From Deferribacteres bacterium JdFR-76 (GTDB lineage Bacteria; Zhuqueibacterota; JdFR-76): DNA of 6,446 nt. Location of the stretch: assembly GCA_002011685.1 (NCBI GenBank), contig MTOL01000376.1, positions 1,552-7,997 on the forward strand. The letters run 5' to 3'. The first letter of the stretch is position 1. Each line of letters opens with the position of its first letter. The notes below the pieces were generated by a model. It saw nothing but the letters and a program-made list of their open reading frames with translations, was not told the DNA's origin and did not search any database. Shown here in pieces: positions 1-5,441 of this stretch. The translations under genes were made by a program, and so were the position numbers.

Positions 1-8
1 TACAAAAA

Positions 9-812
9 TTACACATCCCTGACGACAAAACACTTGGCCGGGCACTTGGCCACAGCTGTTTCATAATCCTCCCAATCCGGGGGAACTACCGGCAGATTGT
101 TGTCCATTTTCACTTTGCCGGAGGGAGTGAATTTCGGATTAGCACAGAGGGTACAGCCCGTGCACCCCACAGAACAGACTGCCTTCACGTCTTTTCCGCG
201 GTCCCTGGAAACGCATGCTACATACACTTTCTGCGTTCTCGGGATCAGCTCCATAATTCCTTTGGGACAAACTTCTACACAAATGCCACACCCGGTGCAC
301 TTATCTTCGAAAACCATTGGGAGACCATCATCACGCATGGCCATGGCATCATAGGGACAGGCCTTTACGCAGGTTCCAAGTCCCAGACAGCCATATTCAC
401 ATGCTTTTGAACCACCACTGAGCAGATTGGCCACATTGCAATCTTCTATTCCTTCGTAAATGTATTTCGATTTGGCCTTATCCACCGATCCACCACAGCG
501 CACCACCGCCACCATGGGAATCATCTCTTCTGCCTCTTTGCCCATGATGCGGGCAATTTTCTCCACCGTTTCCTGCCCCCCTGGGCTGCAGAGGGTAATC
601 TTTTCGTCTTTGGTTACAACCGCCTCCGCATAACCAGCACACCCGGGATAACCGCACGCACCGCAGTTGGCCCCAGGAAGAATTTCTTCCAGCTGTTCAA
701 TCCGCGGATCTACCTCCACAGCCAGCTTTTTAGCAGCAAATGCAAGAATGGCACCGAAAGTAATTCCCAAACCGCCCAAACCGATGACCGATGCCAGCAA
801 AACCGGATTCAT
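9..812 (-). CDS. rnfB: Rnf electron transport complex subunit RnfB
   Basis: RnfB is the multi-cluster ferredoxin-like subunit of the membrane-bound Rnf complex, which couples electron flow between reduced ferredoxin and NAD+ to ion transport. The 267-residue product starts with one hydrophobic helix (about residues 3-26), so the rest is a membrane-anchored cytoplasmic domain. A four-Cys Fe-S domain follows (C50, C53, C58, C75, in GANCGACGYPGC), then two ferredoxin-type clusters: C138/C142/C148/C152 with the RnfB-typical CLGLGTC spacing, and the canonical C172/C175/C178/C182. A further Cys group (C213, C217, C220, C223) has its likely last ligand, C257 in a Cys-Pro pair, displaced by more than 30 residues. 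The ATG at 812 is preceded by a strong AGGAGGAGG ribosome site. The stop lies 8 bp from the window edge; in the rnfBCDGEA order rnfC would be next, but it is not visible. The family call is very secure; the cluster count is inferred from Cys spacing. Confidence 0.95.
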   Translation of the reverse strand: MNPVLLASVIGLGGLGITFGAILAFAAKKLAVEVDPRIEQLEEILPGANCGACGYPGCAGYAEAVVTKDEKITLCSPGGQETVEKIARIMGKEAEEMIPMVAVVRCGGSVDKAKSKYIYEGIEDCNVANLLSGGSKACEYGCLGLGTCVKACPYDAMAMRDDGLPMVFEDKCTGCGICVEVCPKGIMELIPRTQKVYVACVSRDRGKDVKAVCSVGCTGCTLCANPKFTPSGKVKMDNNLPVVPPDWEDYETAVAKCPAKCFVVRDV

Positions 813-844
813 CGCCTCCTCCTGCTTGCAGCCCTTTTTTTACA

Positions 845-891
845 TTCTTACACTTGAAGTGGAATTTAAACAAAATTCCACCTTAATTCAA
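845..891 (-). promoter_or_regulatory. Candidate promoter(s) for rnfB
   Basis: Two overlapping sigma-70-like arrangements read towards rnfB. One is TTGAAT (886-891), a 17-bp spacer, then TAAATT (863-868). The other is TTGTTT (868-873), a 17-bp spacer, then TAAGAA (845-850), giving a leader of roughly 25 nt that ends in the strong ribosome site. Each box matches the consensus only partly, so which is real, if either, is undecided. The 213-bp gap after amrS makes a separate promoter for rnfB plausible. Confidence 0.4.
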
Positions 892-892
892 G
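853..892. repeat. Nested inverted repeat in the rnfB upstream region
   Basis: A perfect 9-bp inverted repeat, GTGGAATTT (859-867) and AAATTCCAC (873-881), is separated by 5 bp. An outer 6-bp pair, CTTGAA (853-858) and TTCAAG (887-892), flanks it, abutting on one side and offset by 5 bp on the other. It overlaps the candidate rnfB promoter boxes, so it could be a dimeric repressor or activator site. If transcription starts further upstream it could instead form a leader hairpin. I do not recognise it as a known regulator's site. The symmetry is seen directly; the operator role is inference. Confidence 0.5.
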
Positions 893-1025
893 CCAATTCA
901 CTGAAAAAACAACGGCGCGGGCAAAAGTGGCGGAAATTCCGAAGCTGCGGGAGCTTTTCAACCGAAGAAAATTTTAGCAGATTGCCGGAATGCTATGCCT
1001 CAATAATGGCAAGAAGGAAGAATGT

Positions 1026-2081
1026 TTATTCATCCAAGGTACCAGACATTCCCAGCCCATCAATGGGGACACCACAGTCAGGACAACGCGCGTTCCGGAT
1101 CCTGTTTTTCACGATTTGAAATCCCAGCCGCTGAATCAGCAGAGCACCACAGCGGTAGCAGTACGTGTGTTCTCCCTCATCCCCCGGAACGTTTCCGGTA
1201 TACACATACCGCAACCCTTCCTCTAGACCGATCTGACGGGCCCGGCGGAGCACAGATACAGACGTAGGGGCGAGGTACTGCATTTTGTAGTGGGGGAAAA
1301 ACCGGCTGATGTGCCAGGGAGTTTCCTCTCCAAGCTCCTGGCGAATGAAGCGCGCTACCTTCCGAAGGTTATCTTCGTCATCATCGTAACCCGGCACCAC
1401 CAGCGTTGTCACCTCGACCCAAACGCCATGGCGCTTGAGGGATTTGAGGCATTCCAGCACATTTTCTAATTTTGCCCCAATCTTTTTCCGGTAAAAGTCC
1501 GTGTTGAATCCCTTCAGATCTACATTGGCAGCATCCAGATAGGGGGCAATTTTTTCGATTGCCTCCTCGGAAAGATACCCGTTGGTAACAAAAACGTTTA
1601 AGATTCCTTCTGCGGATGCCTTCCGGGCAATGTCGTAGGCATATTCAAAAAAAATGGTAGGTTCGGTGTAGGTGTAGGAAATGGATTGGCAGCGATAGAA
1701 TTTTGCTGTTTTCACCGCCTGTTCCACCGAGAAAGGACTCCCTGGGAGGTGGCTATCATCCTCGCTGTCGGAAGGTTTTTTGGGGATCTCTACCTGTGAA
1801 ATGTCGTGATTCTGGCAGAAATCACAGTGAAAATTGCATCCGGCCGTAGCAATAGAGAAAGACCGGGAACCAGGATAGACATGAAAAAGAGGCTTTTTCT
1901 CAATCGGATCAACGTGAACAGCGATGGCGCGTTCGTAGACGAACGTATACAGCTTTCCATTGATGTTTTTGCGGACCCCGCAGATTCCCCACCGACCTGA
2001 AGGGATTTTACAGTAATGGCGACACAATTTACAAACGACCCTGCCCGCTGGGGCAGGGTCGTATAACATGGCTTCCTTCAT
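1026..2081 (-). CDS. amrS: AmmeMemoRadiSam system radical SAM enzyme (AmrS)
   Basis: This is a 351-residue radical SAM protein of the AmmeMemoRadiSam group, related to pyruvate formate-lyase activating enzymes; to my knowledge its substrate is not established. The cluster motif CNFHCDFC (C82, C86, C89) would bind the [4Fe-4S] centre that cleaves S-adenosylmethionine. An N-terminal Cys group (C17, C20, C24, C34, ending in WGICGVR) and a C-terminal zinc-ribbon-like group (C308, C311, C333, C336) complete the family layout. YTYTEPT (136-142) and VTNGY (165-169) are also family-like. The ATG at 2081 is chosen because MKEA is a common family N-terminus, although no good ribosome site precedes it. 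An in-frame ATG at 2069 has AAGGA four bases upstream and is the alternative. The sigma gene stops only 13 bp upstream, so the two are probably co-transcribed and perhaps translationally coupled. The usual partners amrA (AMMECR1) and amrB (Memo) are not in the window. Confidence 0.9.
   Translation of the reverse strand: MKEAMLYDPAPAGRVVCKLCRHYCKIPSGRWGICGVRKNINGKLYTFVYERAIAVHVDPIEKKPLFHVYPGSRSFSIATAGCNFHCDFCQNHDISQVEIPKKPSDSEDDSHLPGSPFSVEQAVKTAKFYRCQSISYTYTEPTIFFEYAYDIARKASAEGILNVFVTNGYLSEEAIEKIAPYLDAANVDLKGFNTDFYRKKIGAKLENVLECLKSLKRHGVWVEVTTLVVPGYDDDEDNLRKVARFIRQELGEETPWHISRFFPHYKMQYLAPTSVSVLRRARQIGLEEGLRYVYTGNVPGDEGEHTYCYRCGALLIQRLGFQIVKNRIRNARCPDCGVPIDGLGMSGTLDE
2035..2062 (-). promoter_or_regulatory. 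Perfect 12-bp hairpin in the amrS 5' coding region
   Basis: Positions 2035-2046 and 2051-2062 are perfectly complementary (ACGACCCTGCCC against its reverse complement) around a 4-base loop. In amrS mRNA the hairpin begins at codon 7, and the bases after it (UUUGUAAAUU) are moderately U-rich only in the amrS direction. It could act as an attenuator or partial terminator between rpoD and amrS, or stabilise the sigma mRNA 3' end. It could also be a coincidence of GC-rich codons for Asp-Pro-Ala-Pro-Ala-Gly-Arg-Val. The structure is certain in sequence; its function is inference. Confidence 0.5.
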
Positions 2082-2094
2082 TGGCCCATTGGGA

Positions 2095-2952
2095 TTAACC
2101 CAAAAACTGACGGAGCATTTTTCCTTTGCTGGTCCGGCGCAGTTTCTTCAGCGCCAGCTCCTTAATCTGGCGGACCCTCTCACGGCTCAGATTCAGACGC
2201 TCGCCAATCTCACTCAGCGTCAGGGACCGCTCTTCGCCGATTCCGTAATACAGCCGCAGAATCTCTCCCTCGCGCTTGGGAAGGGAATTCAAAACCTTTT
2301 CCACTTCAATCTTCAAAGATTCATCTTCCAGTTTATCATCCGGCTTCGGCGCCTTTTCATCCGGAATGAAATCAAGGAGCGTGGAGTCGTAGTCGTCACT
2401 GATCATTTCGTCAAGGGAGAGATCCTTTCCGAAATTCTTCATGATATTGGATAGATCGGAAATGGAAATTCCCAGTTCTTCCGTTACCTCTTCCAGACTG
2501 GGATCCCGGCCAAGATCTTTCCGCAGCTTGTTGTACGTCTTCTCTACCTTAAATACTTCCCATACCTTGTTAAACGGCAAGCGTACCATCTTGCTTTGAT
2601 TCACAATGGCTTCCATAATGGCCTGTCGGATCCACCAAACGGCATAGGAAATGAAGCGGAATCCCTTGGTGCTATCAAACTTGTGGGCCGCCTTGATCAG
2701 ACCAATGTTTCCCTCATTAATAAGATCTTCCAGGGGCAAACCGCGGTTCTGATATTCCTTCGCCACGGATACGACGAAGCGCAAATTCGCCTCTACCAGC
2801 TTGTTGAGCGCCTCCTGGTCCCCCTGCCGGATGCGCTCCGCAAGCTCAATCTCTTCCTCCTGCGTCAGCAGGGGCGTCTTCTGAATATCTTGCAGGTAAT
2901 TGGCCAGCGAAGCTTTGTACGTGGTTTTGTTCTCGCCTCTCATCCTCGTCAT
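2095..2952 (-). CDS. rpoD: Primary-type RNA polymerase sigma-70 factor, short form lacking region 1.1
   Basis: This 285-residue sigma-70 directs core RNA polymerase to promoters. It begins directly with region 1.2 ([18 protein letters not shown], about 17-34) and has no acidic region 1.1. Region 2 spans about 48-120, with the core-binding stretch [18 protein letters not shown] (76-93) and the -10 recognition and melting segment [16 protein letters not shown] (97-112). Region 3 follows (about 125-200), then region 4 with the -35 helix-turn-helix [19 protein letters not shown] (246-264). Intact regions 2.4 and 4.2 close to primary sigma sequences argue for a housekeeping factor; a group 2 paralogue cannot be excluded without the genome. 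I start it at the ATG at 2952 because AAAGGA lies five bases upstream and residue 1 then falls just before region 1.2. A GTG at 3048, with AGG six bases upstream, would add 32 residues unlike the family. amrS follows 13 bp downstream. Confidence 0.93.
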   Translation of the reverse strand: MTRMRGENKTTYKASLANYLQDIQKTPLLTQEEEIELAERIRQGDQEALNKLVEANLRFVVSVAKEYQNRGLPLEDLINEGNIGLIKAAHKFDSTKGFRFISYAVWWIRQAIMEAIVNQSKMVRLPFNKVWEVFKVEKTYNKLRKDLGRDPSLEEVTEELGISISDLSNIMKNFGKDLSLDEMISDDYDSTLLDFIPDEKAPKPDDKLEDESLKIEVEKVLNSLPKREGEILRLYYGIGEERSLTLSEIGERLNLSRERVRQIKELALKKLRRTSKGKMLRQFLG

Positions 2953-3099
2953 AGCATCCTTTCTTTTTTGTTCCGACCTCGCTTCACCCCAAAATAATCC
3001 GATGAATTTAAACGTATATTTTTTCCCAAAGTTCCGAATGGATTTCACTATTTACCTGTCTTTTCGATGAAAAACGGCGATCCGGCGTTACAAGATTTT

Positions 3100-3399
3100 T
3101 TACATAAATCCAAGTTTCGCCTTTGCCTCCTCACTCATCATGTCCGGATTCCATGGCGGATCCCAGACAACCTGGACCACCGCATCTTTCACTCCCTCAA
3201 TCCCGAGCAACTTATTCCGGACATCCTGCGCGATCATGGAATGCATCGGACATCCCGGAGCCGTCAGGGTCATTTTCACCTTCACCACGTCATCTTCGAT
3301 TTTTACATCATATACCAACCCCAGATCCACAATATTCACCGGGATTTCCGGATCGTAACAGTTTTTCAGGACTTCCCAAACCTTTTCTTCAGTAACCAT
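3100..3399 (-). CDS. Stand-alone MIP18/DUF59 family Fe-S cluster assembly protein (SufT-like)
   Basis: This 99-residue, single-domain protein belongs to the MIP18/DUF59 family, whose bacterial members (SufT, PaaD-like) act in maturation of Fe-S proteins. It shows DPEIPVNIVDLGLVY (16-30), the conserved reactive-type Cys in TAPGCPM (C50), and the C-terminal VWDPPWNPDMMSEEAK (78-93), all typical of the short SufT-like group. The ATG at 3399 has a strong GGGAGGAG site that begins within the stop codon of the upstream gene 9 bp away, which indicates one transcript and likely translational coupling. Two genes upstream, Mrp carries a second DUF59 domain, so the two probably serve one Fe-S delivery route. 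PaaD of phenylacetate degradation is a relative, but no phenylacetate genes are present. Confidence 0.9.
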   Translation of the reverse strand: MVTEEKVWEVLKNCYDPEIPVNIVDLGLVYDVKIEDDVVKVKMTLTAPGCPMHSMIAQDVRNKLLGIEGVKDAVVQVVWDPPWNPDMMSEEAKAKLGFM

Positions 3400-3408
3400 A
3401 TCTCCTCC

Positions 3409-3891
3409 CTATGCCTTTTTGCCCTTCCATCCTGCTGCAAGAAATTTATCAGCCAGCGCTTCTGCTATCCGCTGCAAAAGCTCTTCATCATCCTGGGAAA
3501 AGGCCGCCAGCTGATGACTATCGATGTCAATTTCTCCCCAGATTTCATCTCCCCTCATAATCGGCACCACCAGCTCCGACCGGGTTTCCAAACTGCACGC
3601 CAGATAGCGCGGGTCTTTATTTACGTCACCAATGTTCAGCGTTGCCTTCTCCCGAACAGCCGCTCCACAGATTCCCTGATTAACAGGGATTACCTCATGG
3701 GGCGTCGGATTTCCACGGTAATAAAAGACTTTCAGATGATCGCCATCCAGCAAATAGACGCCCGTCCAGTTGAAATGTTCCAGCCGGTCATGCAGCAAAT
3801 CCACGGCCTTCTGAATCGCCTCTTCCGGACCCCTGGCCGATCTGATCGCCGAAATCACCGCCTCCTGCAGATCCTGATATCTCTGAGCCAT
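3409..3891 (-). CDS. msrC: GAF-fold free methionine-R-sulfoxide reductase-like protein (fRMsr/MsrC family)
   Basis: This 160-residue protein is a single GAF domain of the type that reduces free methionine-R-sulfoxide in the cytoplasm. By spacing, C75 (in GICG) and C99 (in YLAC) match E. coli C94 and C118, and E106, D122 and D124 match the active-site residues E125, D141 and D143 (in SELVVP and DIDS). The position of E. coli C84 is H65 here, so one of the three classical cysteines is absent; the Cys pair that forms the reaction disulfide in the E. coli enzyme is present. The start is the ATG at 3891, with AGG seven bases upstream; a TTG at 3912 would add seven residues. The gene lies 64 bp after mrp and 9 bp before the DUF59 gene, suggesting oxidative repair alongside Fe-S maintenance. 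A non-enzymatic GAF sensor remains possible. Confidence 0.78.
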   Translation of the reverse strand: MAQRYQDLQEAVISAIRSARGPEEAIQKAVDLLHDRLEHFNWTGVYLLDGDHLKVFYYRGNPTPHEVIPVNQGICGAAVREKATLNIGDVNKDPRYLACSLETRSELVVPIMRGDEIWGEIDIDSHQLAAFSQDDEELLQRIAEALADKFLAAGWKGKKA

Positions 3892-3955
3892 TTTACTACC
3901 TATAAAGAACAAAATTTTATATCGACCTTATTTCACAAAACTTTAGCACCCTCAT

Positions 3956-5008
3956 TCATGCCGGCGTCGGCAGACGCTCAAGGACGCGGTCCGCAATATC
4001 CAAAAATGCCTGCGCTTGAGGGGATTCCGGCTGAACCGCCACAATAGGCTTCCCATGATCCCCCCCTTCCCGAATCCCTGGATCGAGAGGAATCTCTCCC
4101 AAAAACGGAACCCCCATCGCCTCACTGGTTCTTTTTGCACCTCCATGGGCAAAAATGTCCGTCCGTTCACCGCAATGGGGGCAAAGGAAATAGCTCATAT
4201 TTTCCACGATCCCCAGAATAGGAACATTCACTTTCTGAAACATTTTCACCCCTTTTACGGCATCTTCCAGCGCCACATCCTGAGGCGTGCTCACAATAAT
4301 TGCTCCGCTTAGCTGTACCAGGGAAGAAATGCTCAGCTGGGCATCGCCCGTTCCCGGGGGCAAGTCAACAATAAAATAGTCGATATCCTCCCAGAGAACA
4401 TCCGTCAAGAGCTGTTCGATCGCTTTTCCAACCAGAGGTCCTCGCCAGATGATCGGTGAATTTTCATCGAGAAAGAATCCAATGGACATAAGCTTGACCC
4501 CGTAACTTTCCATGGGGAGAATCTTGTTGTCTTTACCCCGGGGTTTCTCATGAACGCCCATCATGATCGGGATATTGGGCCCATAAATGTCCGCATCCAG
4601 AATGCCAACCTTTGCACCCCTGCGGGCCAGGGCTAAAGCCAGGTTAACCGCCACTGTGGTTTTGCCAACCCCCCCTTTGCCGCTGGCCACCGCAATTTTG
4701 TAACGCACGTGTTCAAGAAGTTTACGGGTCTCCCGGATCCCCGGCGCATGACCCGGCCTTTTGACTTCCCCGGCTTCAACATGAAATTCCACTTCAGACA
4801 CACCGGGCATGCTCTCAACCTGCTCGCGGGCCAGCGTTGCAATTGCTTCGCGGATTTTCGGATCTTGGGTGGTAATGTGCAGGTGAATTTTTACCCTCGA
4901 ATCTTCCACCTGAACATCTTTGACCATCCCGAACGAAACGATATCCCGGCTGTAGCCCGGATATTTTACCGTCCGCAATCTATCCAGTACCTGTTCTCTC
5001 GTAACCAT
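3956..5008 (-). CDS. mrp: Mrp/ApbC-family Fe-S cluster carrier ATPase with N-terminal DUF59 domain
   Basis: This 350-residue P-loop ATPase of the Mrp/NBP35 family binds and transfers Fe-S clusters to apoproteins in the cytoplasm. An N-terminal MIP18/DUF59 domain (about 1-80, with KYPGYSRDIVSFGMV) precedes the MinD/NifH-like ATPase. The ATPase has the deviant Walker A SGKGGVGKTT (109-118), switch I DADIYGPN (138-145), switch II DLPPGTGD (215-222), and the bridging-cluster pair CPHC (C276, C279). The DUF59 part lacks the Cys seen in many relatives: the equivalent stretch reads TTQDPKIRE. I chose the ATG at 5008 because MVTREQVL is a usual family N-terminus, GGA lies five bases upstream, and the upstream TTG at 5044 falls only a few bases from the predicted transcription start. 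It is the first gene of the probable mrp-msrC-DUF59 unit. Confidence 0.95.
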   Translation of the reverse strand: MVTREQVLDRLRTVKYPGYSRDIVSFGMVKDVQVEDSRVKIHLHITTQDPKIREAIATLAREQVESMPGVSEVEFHVEAGEVKRPGHAPGIRETRKLLEHVRYKIAVASGKGGVGKTTVAVNLALALARRGAKVGILDADIYGPNIPIMMGVHEKPRGKDNKILPMESYGVKLMSIGFFLDENSPIIWRGPLVGKAIEQLLTDVLWEDIDYFIVDLPPGTGDAQLSISSLVQLSGAIIVSTPQDVALEDAVKGVKMFQKVNVPILGIVENMSYFLCPHCGERTDIFAHGGAKRTSEAMGVPFLGEIPLDPGIREGGDHGKPIVAVQPESPQAQAFLDIADRVLERLPTPA

Positions 5009-5056
5009 TTTTTCCAATCCCTGAATATCTGTAAATACGACCAAAAATGTCCAAGT

Positions 5057-5085
5057 AATATAAAGATTGACGCACGGTTTGTCAA
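5057..5085 (-). promoter_or_regulatory. Near-consensus sigma-70 promoter for mrp
   Basis: A perfect -35 box TTGACA (5080-5085) and a 5-of-6 -10 box TATATT (5057-5062) are separated by exactly 17 bp and read towards mrp. Transcription would start near 5050, leaving a leader of about 42 nt before the ATG at 5008. Nothing in the leader looks like a riboswitch. The strength of the match suggests fairly constitutive expression by the housekeeping sigma factor. This is the clearest promoter in the window. Confidence 0.85.
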
Positions 5086-5441
5086 GATTTTTTTATGGGA
5101 TTTTTCGTTTTTAAATTATTTACATAATGAATATTTGCTTTTCGCTTCCAACTCCCCCAGCAAACAGCCCCAACACTCAGCCCCCCTTCCTTCACAAATA
5201 TGCAAATTCATCCGCAACTATCAGACCGATTCTACCACGTTTACTAAGATCATCCTTTCCTCAACAACGAAAAACTCTTCGGATCAGAGCCCTCTGGATA
5301 ATACAGGGTAAATACTTCTTTCGGGAACATCCCTGCTTCCTGCTGTTCTAAACGCTCGCTCCGCCGTGTTTATCCGTACTTTTGATGACGCCACTTGATA
5401 CAGCGACACCACCCCGTGGATCTTTTTGCCACCGATCCTTC
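5086..5441. other. Long intergenic region between the GWxTD-like gene and the mrp promoter
   Basis: About 356 bp without a convincing gene. On the minus strand it is purine-biased. It holds a run of G-tracts (complement of 5148-5190: six, four and five Gs plus two GG pairs) and an AT-rich stretch just upstream of the mrp -35 box. A 26-codon minus-strand frame (5330-5250) starts with ATG after AGGAAGCAGGG, which resembles a ribosome site, but I see no known family in it and do not call it a gene. A 5-bp inverted repeat (GGATC/GATCC) just after the upstream stop codon is too weak to call a terminator. Confidence 0.5.

Noticed and set aside
942..960. Small hairpin AAGCT-GCGGG-AGCTT followed by T residues on the plus strand
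   Set aside because: The T run follows it only on the plus strand, where no gene is found, and the stem is 5 bp; it is not a terminator for amrS.
2953..3048. GTG-initiated N-terminal extension of the sigma factor
   Set aside because: The 32 extra residues do not resemble region 1.1 or any sigma N-terminus, and the ATG at 2952 has a better ribosome site; kept only as an alternative.
3072..3099. Possible terminator after the DUF59 gene (CGG-ATCG-CCG followed by five Ts)
   Set aside because: The stem is only 3 bp, too weak for an intrinsic terminator.
3067..4047. Long plus-strand open frame of 326 codons
   Set aside because: It lies antisense to the well-supported DUF59 and fRMsr-like genes and the end of mrp, has no recognisable domain and is rich in His, Arg, Pro and Phe, as expected of a shadow frame.
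5009..5044. TTG start at 5044 for mrp
   Set aside because: It is only about 6 bp from the predicted transcription start and adds 12 residues before the family-typical MVTREQ start.
4709..5311. Plus-strand open frame of 200 codons over the mrp start and its promoter
   Set aside because: It is antisense to the conserved Mrp DUF59 domain and continues through an AT-rich promoter region; no family features are visible.
5405..5441. GGATC/GATCC inverted repeat just downstream of the GWxTD-like gene
   Set aside because: Five-bp stem with an 11-base loop and no following U-tract; not enough for a terminator.
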